A DNA stretch of 64,000 nt, from NCBI RefSeq assembly GCF_015776785.2, contig NZ_LFMD02000002.1:770916-834915 (forward strand), written 5' to 3'. This stretch comes from Kitasatospora sp. SUK 42. Lineage in GTDB: Bacteria > Actinomycetota > Actinomycetes > Streptomycetales > Streptomycetaceae. The position numbers were made by a program, and so were the translations under genes. Numbering within the stretch: the first letter of the stretch is position 1; every line of letters starts with the position of its first letter. Below the pieces are notes generated by a model. The model had not been told where the DNA came from, did not search any database, and was given only the letters and a program-made list of their open reading frames with translations. Shown one piece after another: positions 32,091 to 42,988 of the stretch.

Positions 32091-32175
32091 GTTCGGTCCG
32101 GCGGCGGGCGCGGGTTCGGTCCGGCGGCGGGTGCGGGTTCGGTCCCGCGGCGGGCAGGGGTTCGGTCCCGCGCGG
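32091..32175. repeat. 23-nt tandem repeat, about 3.7 copies
   Basis: Units starting GTTCGGTCC begin at 32091, 32114, 32137 and 32160 (exact 23-nt period); the last is truncated. They lie between the SseB gene start and the glycine riboswitch. A perfect 8-bp hairpin (32058-32079) sits next to them. Confidence 0.8.
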
Positions 32176-32280
32176 TGTGACCGGGTCCCCTCTCCCCTCC
32201 CCGCTCCGGACGTGCCATGATGTGCGCGTCCGTCGGCATGCGCCGCGGGCCCCCACAACTCCATACCGGCCGCTCGAACC

Positions 32281-32515
32281 CGCGCGGGAGAGCCCGGAAT
32301 GCCCCTCAGGAGGCACAGCCGGCGCCGAAGGAGCAAGTCCTCCCCGGAATCTCTCAGGCCCCCCTACCGCACGGGTTAGGCATATCTGGAAAGCGGCGCA
32401 CGGCCCTGTCGCGCGCCCACCCACGGTGCAAGCCGCCATGCTGTCTTCAAGGCTGGAAACAGCCGCGAGCACGTGGTCGGTGAAGCTCTCAGGTTCGACG
32501 ACAGATGGGGAGACC
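32281..32515 (+). ncRNA. Tandem glycine riboswitch
   Basis: Two glycine aptamers in series. The first (about 32281-32394) has the conserved GGGAGAG, CGCCGAAGGAGCAA and GGAATCTCTCAGGC segments and ends with TCTGGAAAGC. The second (about 32395-32515) has GGTGCAAGCC, CTGGAAACAGCC, GGTGAAGCTCTCAGG and GACAGATGGGGAG. It lies about 94 nt upstream of gcvT, where glycine binding switches on the cleavage system; glycine riboswitches on gcv genes have been reported in Streptomyces. No T-run terminator is visible in the expression platform, so control may act through another fold or the ribosome binding site. Confidence 0.92.
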
Positions 32516-32608
32516 CACGCCGCCGCATGCCCGCGCGCAGGGTCGGTCCCCGAGCGGGTCCGGTTCCGGCGCGCGCCCCTGAGTGCCCCGACCGAGGAGT
32601 TCCTGGCC

Positions 32609-33730
32609 ATGTCGTCCCTCCGCCTGACCGCGCTCGACGCGCTGCACCGCGCCCTCGGCGCGACCATGACCGACTTCGCCGGCTGGGACATGCCGCTGCG
32701 CTACGGCAGCGAGCGCGAGGAGCACCTCGCCGTCCGCACCAAGGCCGGCCTGTTCGACCTCTCGCACATGGGCGAGATCACCGTCACCGGCCCGCAGGCC
32801 GGCGAGATGCTGGACCACGCGCTGGTCGGCTTCGTCTCCGCGCTCGGCGTGCTGCGCGCCCGCTACACCATGATCTGCGCCGAGGACGGCGGCATCCTGG
32901 ACGACCTGATCGTCTACCGCCTGCGCGAGGACGCCTTCCTGGTCGTCGCCAACGCCTCCAACGCCCAGCTGGTCCTCGACGAGCTGATCGCCCGTGCCAA
33001 GGGCTTCGACGCCGTCGTCACCGACGACCGCGACACCTACGCGCTGATCGCCGTCCAGGGCCCGGAGGCCACCGGCATCCTGGCGCAGACCACCGACGCC
33101 GACCTGCCCGGCCTGAAGTACTACGCGATCCTCCCCGCCCAGGTGGCCGGCCGCGAGGTGCTCCTGGCCCGGACGGGCTACACCGGCGAGGACGGCTTCG
33201 AGATCTTCTGCCACCCGGTCGACGCCGAGCCGATCTGGCAGGCGCTGACCGCCGCCGGCGAGGGCCGCGGCCTGGTCCCGTGCGGCCTGTCCTGCCGTGA
33301 CACCCTGCGCCTGGAGGCGGGCATGCCGCTGTACGGGCACGAGCTCTCCACCGACCTCACCCCGTTCGACGCGGGCCTGGGCCGGGTCGTCCGCTTCGAC
33401 AAGACCACCAACGAGGGCGCGTTCATCGGCCGCAAGGCGCTGGAGCAGGCCGCCGCCGCGGCCGAGACCAACCCGCCGAAGGTGCTGGTCGGCCTGGTCT
33501 CCGAGGGCAAGCGCGTACCGCGCGCCGAGTACACGGTGGTCTCCACCGACGGCGCCCCGATCGGCCGGATCACCTCGGGCGCGCCGTCCCCGACCCTGGG
33601 CAAGCCGATCGCGATGGCCTACGTCGACGCGGCCCACGCCACCCCCGGCTCCACCGTCGCGGTGGACGTGCGCGGCAAGCACGAGCCGGTCCAGGTCGTG
33701 GCGCTGCCGTTCTACAAGCGCGCCCGCTGA
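32609..33730 (+). CDS. gcvT: Glycine cleavage system aminomethyltransferase (T protein)
   Basis: 373 residues. It moves the methylene group of aminomethyl-lipoyl-GcvH to tetrahydrofolate and releases ammonia. Motifs: [37 protein letters not shown] with the catalytic aspartate region, and [13 protein letters not shown]. The ATG at 32609 follows GAGGAG by 9 nt; in-frame codons further upstream run through the riboswitch and are not coding. The gene is controlled by the tandem riboswitch and is followed by gcvH, glyA and sdaA. gcvP is not in the window. Confidence 0.97.
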   Translation: MSSLRLTALDALHRALGATMTDFAGWDMPLRYGSEREEHLAVRTKAGLFDLSHMGEITVTGPQAGEMLDHALVGFVSALGVLRARYTMICAEDGGILDDLIVYRLREDAFLVVANASNAQLVLDELIARAKGFDAVVTDDRDTYALIAVQGPEATGILAQTTDADLPGLKYYAILPAQVAGREVLLARTGYTGEDGFEIFCHPVDAEPIWQALTAAGEGRGLVPCGLSCRDTLRLEAGMPLYGHELSTDLTPFDAGLGRVVRFDKTTNEGAFIGRKALEQAAAAAETNPPKVLVGLVSEGKRVPRAEYTVVSTDGAPIGRITSGAPSPTLGKPIAMAYVDAAHATPGSTVAVDVRGKHEPVQVVALPFYKRAR

Positions 33731-33849
33731 GGCGAGCGCGCCCGCTGAGGCCCGCCGAGAACCCCGCTTTCCCCCATACACGCACGTCGAAGCCGTCCGC
33801 GCGGCGGCCCGCTTCGTCGTGCCCGCTTCCCATCCTGGAGAATGACGCC

Positions 33850-34224
33850 ATGAGCAACCCCCAGCACCTGCAGTACACCAAGGAGCACGAGTGGCTGACC
33901 GCCGCCGAGGCCGGTGTCTCCACGGTCGGCATCACCAAGCACGCCGCCGACGCGCTCGGTGACATCGTCTACGTGCAGCTGCCCGAGGTCGGCGACACCG
34001 TGACCGCCGGCGAGACCTGTGGCGAGCTGGAGTCCACCAAGTCGGTCAGCGACCTGTACTCCCCGGTGACCGGCGAGGTCGTCGAGGTCAACCAGGACGT
34101 CCTGGACGACAACGCCCTGGTCAACAGCGCCCCGTTCGAGGGCGGCTGGCTGTTCAAGGTCAAGGTCGAGGCCACCGACGAGCTGCTCAGCGCCGACGAG
34201 TACACCGCCCTCATAGGCGGCTGA
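33850..34224 (+). CDS. gcvH: Glycine cleavage system H protein
   Basis: 124 residues. The lipoyl carrier shuttles the aminomethyl group between P, T and L proteins. The lipoylation site is Lys64 in [14 protein letters not shown], in the usual hairpin. The flanking [14 protein letters not shown] is typical. It starts 119 nt after gcvT with a CTGGAGAATG-type site and is followed by a strong hairpin before glyA. Confidence 0.97.
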   Translation: MSNPQHLQYTKEHEWLTAAEAGVSTVGITKHAADALGDIVYVQLPEVGDTVTAGETCGELESTKSVSDLYSPVTGEVVEVNQDVLDDNALVNSAPFEGGWLFKVKVEATDELLSADEYTALIGG

Positions 34225-34236
34225 CCCCCGTGTGAC

Positions 34237-34266
34237 GGGGCGGGCCGCGGCAGCGCGGCCCGCCCC
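34237..34266 (+). terminator. Hairpin between gcvH and glyA
   Basis: Perfect 13-bp GC stem (34237-34249 with 34254-34266), 4-nt loop, 12 nt after the gcvH stop. It could end the gcvTH transcript or reduce read-through into glyA. Confidence 0.7.
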
Positions 34267-34353
34267 ACCCGCCCACCGGTCGCCCGCCACCGCCTTCGGA
34301 TGGCGCGCCTCGTACGGCACCCCCCGACTCTCCTCCCAGGGAAGACCACCACC

Positions 34354-35634
34354 ATGACGGTTCTCAACCAGTCCCTGCACGCCCTCGACCCGGAGATCGC
34401 CGCCGCGGTCGACGCCGAGCTGCACCGCCAGCAGACCACCCTGGAGATGATCGCCTCCGAGAACTTCGCCCCCGTGGCGGTCATGGAGGCCCAGGGCTCG
34501 GTGCTCACCAACAAGTACGCCGAGGGCTACCCCGGCCGCCGCTACTACGGCGGCTGCGAGCACGTCGACGTGGTCGAGCAGATCGCGATCGACCGCATCA
34601 AGGCCCTGTTCGGCGCCGAGCACGCCAACGTCCAGCCGCACTCCGGCGCGCAGGCCAACGCCGCCGCGATGTTCGCGCTGATCCAGCCGGGCGACACCAT
34701 CCTGGGCCTGAGCCTGGCCCACGGCGGTCACCTGACCCACGGCATGAAGATCAACTTCTCCGGCAAGCTCTACAACGTGGCCGCGTACCACGTGGACGAG
34801 AAGACCGGCCAGGTCGACATGGCCGAGGTCGAGCGCCTGGCCAAGGAGCACCAGCCGAAGCTGATCATCGCCGGCTGGTCCGCCTACCCGCGCCAGCTGG
34901 ACTTCGCCGCGTTCCGCCGGATCGCCGACGAGGTCGGCGCGCTGCTGATGGTGGACATGGCGCACTTCGCCGGTCTGGTGGCCGCCGGGCTGCACCCCAA
35001 CCCGGTGCCGTTCGCGGACGTGGTCACCACCACCACCCACAAGACCCTGGGCGGCCCGCGCGGCGGCGTCATCCTGTCCAAGGCCGAGTACGCCAAGAAG
35101 ATCAACTCCGCGGTCTTCCCCGGCCAGCAGGGCGGTCCGCTGGAGCACGTGATCGCGGGCAAGGCCGTCGCCTTCAAGGTCGCCGCCTCCGAGGAGTTCA
35201 AGGAGCGCCAGCAGCGCACCCTGGAGGGCGCCCGGATCCTCGCCGAGCGCCTGCTCCAGGAGGACGTCGCCGAGGCCGGCGCGTCCGTGCTCTCCGGCGG
35301 CACCGACGTGCACCTGGTCCTGGTCGACCTGCGCAACAGCCAGCTCGACGGCCAGCAGGCCGAGGACCGGCTGCACGAGGTCGGCATCACCGTCAACCGC
35401 AACGCCGTCCCGAACGACCCGCGCCCGCCGATGGTCACCTCGGGCCTGCGCATCGGCACCCCGGCCCTGGCCACCCGCGGCTTCCAGGCCGAGGACTTCC
35501 GCGAGGTCGCCGACATCATCGCCGAGGCGCTCAAGCCCGCCTTCGACGAGACCGTCGCCGCCGCGCTGAAGGCCCGGGTCACCGCCCTGGCCGACAAGTA
35601 CCCGCTCTACCCCACCCTCGCCAACCAGGAGTGA
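34354..35634 (+). CDS. glyA: Serine hydroxymethyltransferase
   Basis: 426 residues, PLP-dependent. It interconverts glycine plus methylene-tetrahydrofolate and serine, using the one-carbon unit made by the glycine cleavage system. Motifs: [24 protein letters not shown], the PLP lysine Lys230 in [15 protein letters not shown], and the folate/substrate region SGLRIGTPA. The ATG at 34354 has AGGGAAG upstream. It lies between two hairpins, so it may have its own promoter. Confidence 0.97.
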   Translation: MTVLNQSLHALDPEIAAAVDAELHRQQTTLEMIASENFAPVAVMEAQGSVLTNKYAEGYPGRRYYGGCEHVDVVEQIAIDRIKALFGAEHANVQPHSGAQANAAAMFALIQPGDTILGLSLAHGGHLTHGMKINFSGKLYNVAAYHVDEKTGQVDMAEVERLAKEHQPKLIIAGWSAYPRQLDFAAFRRIADEVGALLMVDMAHFAGLVAAGLHPNPVPFADVVTTTTHKTLGGPRGGVILSKAEYAKKINSAVFPGQQGGPLEHVIAGKAVAFKVAASEEFKERQQRTLEGARILAERLLQEDVAEAGASVLSGGTDVHLVLVDLRNSQLDGQQAEDRLHEVGITVNRNAVPNDPRPPMVTSGLRIGTPALATRGFQAEDFREVADIIAEALKPAFDETVAAALKARVTALADKYPLYPTLANQE

Positions 35635-35646
35635 TCCGGCACGGTC

Positions 35647-35755
35647 GGGTCCGTCGGCCGTAGGGCCTGACGGACCCCGAGTGACCGGCCTCACCCCGCC
35701 GGAGCACCTGGGACCCCGGGGCACCGCGCACACTGGACAGTGCGCGCGGTGCCCC
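35647..35755 (+). terminator. Two hairpins between glyA and sdaA
   Basis: The first is a perfect 9-bp stem (35647-35655 with 35669-35677), 12 nt after the glyA stop. The second has 17-bp arms (35718-35734 with 35739-35755) with one mismatch and a GGAC loop, 78 nt before sdaA. The first is probably the glyA terminator; the second may be a terminator or leader attenuator. Confidence 0.65.
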
Positions 35756-35833
35756 GTCCCGTGTCGGCCCCGGCCCCGCCCTGCCACTCCCTGCCCGCAA
35801 GTCCTTCCACGAGACCAGACAAGGACGTCCCCC

Positions 35834-37201
35834 GTGGCCATCAGCGTCTTCGACCTCTTCTCCATCGGCATCGGCCCGTCGAGCTCCCACACCGTCGGCC
35901 CGATGCGCGCCGCCCGGATGTTCGCCCGCCGCCTGCGGTCCGAAGGCCTGCTGGAGCAGGTGACGGGCGTGCGCGCCGAGCTGTACGGCTCGCTGGGCGC
36001 GACCGGCCACGGCCACGGCACCCCGAAGGCCGTCCTGCTCGGCCTGGAGAACCACTCGCCCCGCACCGTCGACGTCGACCAGGCGGACAAGGACGTCGAG
36101 CGGATCACCACCGAGAAGCGGCTCAGCCTGCTCGGCGAGCACGCCATCGACTTCGACCCCGACACCCAGCTGGTCCTGCACCGCCGCCGCTCGCTGCCGT
36201 ACCACGCCAACGGCATGACCCTGTGGGCGTACGCGGCGGACGGCTCGACGCTGCTGGAGAAGACGTACTACTCGGTCGGTGGCGGCTTCGTGGTGGACGA
36301 GGACGCGATCGGCGCGGACCGGGTCAAGCCCGACGACACCGCGCTGCGCTACCCGTTCCGCACCGGCGAGGAGCTGCTGCGGCTCACCCGGGAGACCGGG
36401 CTGTCCATCTCCGGCCTGATGCTGGAGAACGAGAAGGCCTGGCGCAGCGAGGAGGAGATCCGCACCGGGCTGCTGGAGATCTGGTCCGTGATGCAGGAGT
36501 GCGTGCGGGCCGGCATGACCCGCGAGGGCATCCTGCCGGGCGGCCTCAAGGTCCGCCGCCGGGCGGCGGCCGCGGCCCGGGCGCTGCGCGCCGAGGGGAT
36601 CGGCCCGGCCAACGCGATGGAGTGGGTGACCCTCTACGCGATGGCGGTCAACGAGGAGAACGCCTCCGGCCGCCGGGTGGTCACCGCGCCGACCAACGGC
36701 GCGGCGGGGATCATCCCGGCCGTCCTGCACTACTACCTGAACTTCATCCCGGGCGCTGACGAGGACGGCATCGTCCGCTTCCTGCTCGCGGCCGGCGCCA
36801 TCGGCATGCTGTTCAAGGAGAACGCCTCCATCTCCGGCGCCGAGGTCGGCTGCCAGGGCGAGGTCGGCTCCGCCTGCTCGATGGCCGCGGGCGGCCTCGC
36901 CGAGGTCCTCGGCGGCACCCCCGAGCAGGTCGAGAACGCCGCCGAGATCGGCATCGAGCACAACCTCGGCCTCACCTGCGACCCGGTCGGCGGCCTGGTC
37001 CAGATCCCCTGCATCGAGCGCAACGGCATGGCCTCGGTCAAGGCCGTCACCGCGGCCCGGATGGCGCTGCGCGGCGACGGCCGGCACCACGTCTCGCTGG
37101 ACAAGGCGATCAAGACGATGAAGGAGACCGGCGCCGACATGAAGATCAAGTACAAGGAGACCTCCCGCGGCGGGCTCGCGGTGAACGTCATCGAGTGCTG
37201 A
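35834..37201 (+). CDS. sdaA: L-serine ammonia-lyase (Fe-S type)
   Basis: 455 residues, single-chain enzyme with beta and alpha domains fused. It converts serine to pyruvate and ammonia. It begins [20 protein letters not shown], the N-terminal signature. The alpha domain has [12 protein letters not shown] and the iron-sulfur cysteines in [16 protein letters not shown] and [12 protein letters not shown]. The GTG at 35834 has AAGGACG upstream; in-frame codons upstream run through the hairpin. As the last gene of the cluster it lets glycine-derived serine enter central metabolism. Confidence 0.95.
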   Translation: MAISVFDLFSIGIGPSSSHTVGPMRAARMFARRLRSEGLLEQVTGVRAELYGSLGATGHGHGTPKAVLLGLENHSPRTVDVDQADKDVERITTEKRLSLLGEHAIDFDPDTQLVLHRRRSLPYHANGMTLWAYAADGSTLLEKTYYSVGGGFVVDEDAIGADRVKPDDTALRYPFRTGEELLRLTRETGLSISGLMLENEKAWRSEEEIRTGLLEIWSVMQECVRAGMTREGILPGGLKVRRRAAAAARALRAEGIGPANAMEWVTLYAMAVNEENASGRRVVTAPTNGAAGIIPAVLHYYLNFIPGADEDGIVRFLLAAGAIGMLFKENASISGAEVGCQGEVGSACSMAAGGLAEVLGGTPEQVENAAEIGIEHNLGLTCDPVGGLVQIPCIERNGMASVKAVTAARMALRGDGRHHVSLDKAIKTMKETGADMKIKYKETSRGGLAVNVIEC

Positions 37202-37220
37202 TCCCGGACGTTTGTCGGAC

Positions 37221-37253
37221 GCCCCCGGCGGAACTCCCGTTCCGTCCGGGGGC
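37221..37253 (+). terminator. Intrinsic terminator after sdaA
   Basis: Hairpin GCCCCCGG-CGGAAC with its complement (37221-37234 and 37239-37253, one bulged T), followed by TTTCGCATTT. It starts 20 nt after the sdaA stop. Confidence 0.8.
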
Positions 37254-37332
37254 TTTCGCATTTCCACTGGCCGACGGAGTGTCAAGGGCGCCATAATCCC
37301 GTCGAGTTGGTTCACGCCGGAGGGGGAGGCGA

Positions 37333-39105
37333 ATGAACTTCCAGTCGTCCGAACAGTGGCAACCACCGCAGGAGCCGCCGCCGTCGCCGTACGCCGGGTC
37401 CGAGGCCACCCGGCTGATGTGCGCCGGGGTGTACCTCGACCCGGAGTTCCGCCGGCGGGTGATCGGCGAGCTGGTCGAGCACGACGAGCGCACCGTGCCG
37501 CCGTCGCTGGGCTTCGACCTGATCACCGTCCTGGCGCACGCGCTGCGGGCCCGCACGCTGGAGCTCTGGACCGGCGCGGTGCTCGCCGTGCTCTGGATCG
37601 GCTTCTGGTACAGCGAGATCCGGCCGGTCTTCGACGGCTCGCCGTCCGGCGCCTCGTGGTCCCCGTACAACCCGCAGAGCTACAGCTCGTACGCCAACTC
37701 CTCGTCGTCCGGCCAGCTGTTCGGCTCATCCGTCCAGCACGTGACGCTGCTCTTCGTCAACTTCGCCCTGCTGTACGCCCTGGTCACGCTGGTCTCCTGG
37801 TTCGCCAAGCCCGCGGAGGTCCGGGAGTACGCGCTGTACGCCCCCGCCACGCCGGGCGGGACCAGGGGCACGGCCCGGCGCTCCGGCGGCTGGCGCACGG
37901 CCGTCGCCGTGATCTTCCAACTCCTTTACTGGATGGCGGCGTTGTCCGGCCTGTTCAGTGGCACGGACCCGAAGGGCGTGGTGTTCCCGCTGATGCTCGC
38001 GGCGACGGTCGGCGGGCACCGGCTGCTGGTCGCGCAGGTCGTCCGGCGGGAACTGGGCCGCGACACCTTCGGCACCCGGCCGCCGCGCCCGCTGCCCGAC
38101 CGGCCGTACTACCGCCGGCTGCAACAGGCGATCACCGCCGAGCAGTACTCCCAGCTCGTCGTCTACGACCCGGCAGACCCCTTCCTCGGCGCCGGATTCC
38201 CCTACCGCCCCTGGTCGTTCGCGCTGGAGCTGAAGCGCAGCAAGACCGGCCCGGTGGTCACCGACGCCGGCGACCTCACCGCCCGCGCGGTGCTCGACCT
38301 GATCGTCCCCCGTCTGGCCGCCCTGCGGCAGGCCGCCGCCGAGACCAGCCTGGACCGGCTGCGGGAGCTGGAGATCGAGCACCTGGTCTTCCTGCCGTAC
38401 GGGCCGACCCGCGCCGACGTGCCGCGCGGCTCCGCCGAGATCAACCAGCACATCGCCGAGGCGGTGGACGAGGGCGGCGAGCGGCGCCGGCACTTCCTGC
38501 GGGTGCGGGTCGGTGCCTGGGACGAACAGGTGGTGCTGTCCGTCCTGCTGCGGGTGCACACCCAGGGGCAGCTGCTGGTGCTGGAGGTCGTCCCGCACGT
38601 GCTCGGGCCCGTGTGGCGCGACTACGAGTTGCTGGCGGACGCCATGGCCCAGCGGGGCGTACGGCTGCGGCGGCGCCGCCCGGCGGTGTCCGCGTTCACC
38701 GCCGCCCCGGCGGCACTGCGGATACTGCTGCACCCGGGCGGCCGGGCGAGCGGCACGACGGAGGACGACGCGTTCCTGGTGTCGGCCCGCCCGATGGTGT
38801 CGCTGCGCGAGCTGGCCGCCTCGCCGACCGTGTCGATCTTCCAGGAACTGGACGTCCACCGGTACCTGAAGACGGTCCAGGAGCGGATCATCGACGGCGT
38901 GCGCGAGGCGCTGCACAACCAGGGGTACGAGACCGGACGCTTCGAGCAGACGGTGGTGCAGGTGATGGAGGGCGGCATCCACATCGGGTCGATGAGCGGC
39001 GGCGCCGTCGCCACCAACGGCGGTACGGCGCAGACCGGAGTGAACGTCCCGGCCCAGGGGACCACCGGGCCGGCTTCGCGGCAGGCGAGTGCGGAGATCA
39101 GATGA
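37333..39105 (+). CDS. Four-TM protein with C-terminal glycine-rich signalling-type motif
   Basis: 590 residues, family not recognised. After a Pro/Gln-rich start there are four hydrophobic segments (about 77-97, 137-158, 188-208 and 214-236) and then a soluble domain (about 240-540) ending in amphipathic helices (DVHRYLKTVQERIIDGVREAL). The last 44 residues begin at about residue 547 with GGIHIGSMSGGAVATNGG, which matches two copies in the partner protein encoded next. The ATG has GGAGGGGGAGG upstream. The gene overlaps the partner by ATGA. I infer a membrane sensor or effector whose tail contacts the partner through the shared motif; no enzymatic motif was seen. Confidence 0.85.
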   Translation: MNFQSSEQWQPPQEPPPSPYAGSEATRLMCAGVYLDPEFRRRVIGELVEHDERTVPPSLGFDLITVLAHALRARTLELWTGAVLAVLWIGFWYSEIRPVFDGSPSGASWSPYNPQSYSSYANSSSSGQLFGSSVQHVTLLFVNFALLYALVTLVSWFAKPAEVREYALYAPATPGGTRGTARRSGGWRTAVAVIFQLLYWMAALSGLFSGTDPKGVVFPLMLAATVGGHRLLVAQVVRRELGRDTFGTRPPRPLPDRPYYRRLQQAITAEQYSQLVVYDPADPFLGAGFPYRPWSFALELKRSKTGPVVTDAGDLTARAVLDLIVPRLAALRQAAAETSLDRLRELEIEHLVFLPYGPTRADVPRGSAEINQHIAEAVDEGGERRRHFLRVRVGAWDEQVVLSVLLRVHTQGQLLVLEVVPHVLGPVWRDYELLADAMAQRGVRLRRRRPAVSAFTAAPAALRILLHPGGRASGTTEDDAFLVSARPMVSLRELAASPTVSIFQELDVHRYLKTVQERIIDGVREALHNQGYETGRFEQTVVQVMEGGIHIGSMSGGAVATNGGTAQTGVNVPAQGTTGPASRQASAEIR

Positions 39106-39641
39106 GCGAGGAGCGGAACGTGCGACAGGACGAGGAGAGCACCCCCCGGCAGGGCGGCGGGGTCTCGATCGGCGCGATGACGGGCGGGGCGGTCGCCTCG
39201 GGCTCCGGCGCCAGCGCGGAGGACCGCTCGCAGCGGGTCGGCGGATCGGAGGCGCTGCCGGACGTCAGCGGGCTGACGGTGCCCGCACCGGCGGCGGGCG
39301 GGGTATCGGTCGGCGTGATGACGGGCGGCGCACTCGCCTCCGGGGAGAACGCCCGGGCGGTCGACGCCTCGGTGCGGATGGACGCCCCGGCTCAGCGGCT
39401 GCTGGCCTCACTGGGCGAGCTGCGGGGCCAACTCCCGCTGTTCGCGCAGGTGGAGGGCAACGGCGTCGCCGAGGTGGAGCAGGAGGTGGTGGCCGTCCAA
39501 GGCGCCCTGGAGGCGGGCGGCACCGCTCCGCGCCCCCGGCTGGAGCGGCTGCGGGACCTGTTGCGGAGCTCGGCCACGGCGGTCTCGGGGCTCGCCTCGG
39601 CGCTGGCGGTGGTGCAGGCGATCGAGCAGTTCCTGGGCTGA
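39102..39641 (+). CDS. Partner protein with two copies of the shared motif and a helical C-terminal domain
   Basis: 179 residues. A short charged N-terminus leads to motif copy 1 (residues 19-41, GGVSIGAMTGGAVASG) and copy 2 (66-88, GGVSVGVMTGGALASG), separated by a flexible linker. The C-terminal part (about 95-179) is helical (QRLLASLGELRGQLPLF ... RLRDLLRSSATAVSGLAS ... VVQAIEQFLG). It resembles small actinobacterial proteins I recall as DUF5955, but I am not sure. Overlap with the previous gene (ATGA) and the shared motif argue that the two products interact. The [VI]x[VI]G core followed by Gly/Ala/Ser is reminiscent of RHIM-like amyloid motifs; that is inference. Confidence 0.8.
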   Translation: MSEERNVRQDEESTPRQGGGVSIGAMTGGAVASGSGASAEDRSQRVGGSEALPDVSGLTVPAPAAGGVSVGVMTGGALASGENARAVDASVRMDAPAQRLLASLGELRGQLPLFAQVEGNGVAEVEQEVVAVQGALEAGGTAPRPRLERLRDLLRSSATAVSGLASALAVVQAIEQFLG

Positions 39642-39665
39642 TGGGCTGATGGGCTGATGGGCTGA
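39634..39665. repeat. Four perfect copies of the 8-mer TGGGCTGA
   Basis: Begins inside the last codons of the partner gene, contains its stop codon (39639-39641), and ends 30 nt before the next gene. Each unit carries a TGA, in changing frames. Confidence 0.9.
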
Positions 39666-39694
39666 GGCGGCGCGCGGAGGACGGGGGAGAGACG

Positions 39695-40681
39695 GTGGCG
39701 AGGTACTGGGACAGGAACCTCCAGCGGTGGGTGGACCGGCCGGTGGAGGGTACGGCTCCGCCGGTGCCTCCTGCGCCTGTGCCTCCACCCCCGCCAGTGC
39801 CCCTGCCTCCGCCAGTGCCTTCGGTTCCTCCGGCTCCTCCCGTTCCTTCGACTCCTCCCGTTCGTCCGGTGCCTCCCGTTCCTCCGGCTCCTTCGGTACC
39901 GCCGGAGACGCCCACGGTGCCGCCGAGGCCCCCGCTGCCGCCCGGGCCACCGGACCTACCACGCCCGGAGGAACCGCCGCCGGCGCGGCGGGCGCCCCGG
40001 CGGCTGCTGCTGGCGGCGCTCGCCGGGGCGCTCATCGGCGTGCTCGCGGGCGGCGGCGCCTACCTGCTGACCCGGCACGACGGCGGCGGCAAGCCGGTCG
40101 CCGTGGCGACCACGGCCACCGACAAGGCTTCGCCGACGGTGTCGACGCCTCCCTCCCCCACCAGGACCTCCACTTCGCCGTCCCCGACCCCCACCCCGAC
40201 GCCCACGCCCACCCCGACGCCCACCGGCCCGGTCCTGACCCCCGTCCAGGACCCGAACGGCTTCACCCTGCTCGTCCCGGACGGCTGGCAGCGCCGGGTC
40301 GACAACCAGTCCGTGTTCTACGACTCCCCCGACCGCGCCAGCCTGGTCCAGGTGTGGCCGATGGAGGCCAAGTCCCCGTACGAGGAGGCCGCCGCCACCG
40401 ACACCAGCCTGGCCACCCTGACCAGCCGGTTCCCCGACTACCACCGGATCCGGCTGGAGCAGAGCGCCGACGGCAGCGCCGAGTTGGAGTACTCGTACAA
40501 CCTGTCCGGCTTCGGCGTCCGGCACGCGGTCGCCCACTTCTTCACCGGCCCGGACGGCGTCGCCTGGGCGATCCTGGTGGCCGGCCCCGAGGCCGGCGGG
40601 CCGGACCCGCTGCACGCCCTCCTCCAGTCGGAGCTCACCTCCTTCTGCTTCACCGGCCACTGCCCGCCCGCCTCCGGCTGA
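39695..40681 (+). CDS. Proline-rich single-pass membrane protein with extracytoplasmic domain
   Basis: 328 residues. The cytoplasmic N-terminus (about 1-100) starts MARYWDRNLQRWV and is then almost entirely Pro/Val. A membrane helix (about 104-126, LLLAALAGALIGVLAGGGAYLL) follows, then a Ser/Pro/Thr linker with PT repeats, and an external domain of about 140 residues (DPNGFTLLVPDGWQRRVDN ... FCFTGHC) of the type found outside Ser/Thr kinases. No kinase domain is present. The GTG at 39695 has GGGGAGA upstream and lies 53 nt after the motif-partner gene, so it may be part of the same transcript. The function is unknown. Confidence 0.8.
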   Translation: MARYWDRNLQRWVDRPVEGTAPPVPPAPVPPPPPVPLPPPVPSVPPAPPVPSTPPVRPVPPVPPAPSVPPETPTVPPRPPLPPGPPDLPRPEEPPPARRAPRRLLLAALAGALIGVLAGGGAYLLTRHDGGGKPVAVATTATDKASPTVSTPPSPTRTSTSPSPTPTPTPTPTPTPTGPVLTPVQDPNGFTLLVPDGWQRRVDNQSVFYDSPDRASLVQVWPMEAKSPYEEAAATDTSLATLTSRFPDYHRIRLEQSADGSAELEYSYNLSGFGVRHAVAHFFTGPDGVAWAILVAGPEAGGPDPLHALLQSELTSFCFTGHCPPASG

Positions 40682-40690
40682 CCGGGCCCG

Positions 40691-42848
<2,158 letters not shown>

Positions 42849-42870
42849 GGATATCCCCCTCCGGGGCGAT

Positions 42871-42944
42871 GTGTACGCCGTATCGGTTGGATACAACGTA
42901 CACACGGAAGTGTACGGCGTCCACTGTCGAGATACGGCGTACAC
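42871..42944. promoter_or_regulatory. Palindromic operator region between the TetR and reductase genes
   Basis: Perfect 14-bp inverted repeats GTGTACGCCGTATC (42871-42884) and its complement (42931-42944) flank an inner pair CGTACAC (42897-42903) and GTGTACG (42910-42916). The four half-sites share the core GTGTACG and fill most of the 140-nt divergent region, which suits binding of two TetR dimers. Confidence 0.65.
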
Positions 42945-42988
42945 CCGGGTGGTACGGTGGTGGCGACCCCGCTGGAAGGAGCCCGCCC

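Noticed and set aside
32091..32175. CRISPR array candidate
   Set aside because: Head-to-tail 23-nt units without spacers.
33712..36216. An 834-codon leftward frame opposite gcvH, glyA and sdaA
   Set aside because: Antisense of three well-identified enzymes; no motif in the translation.
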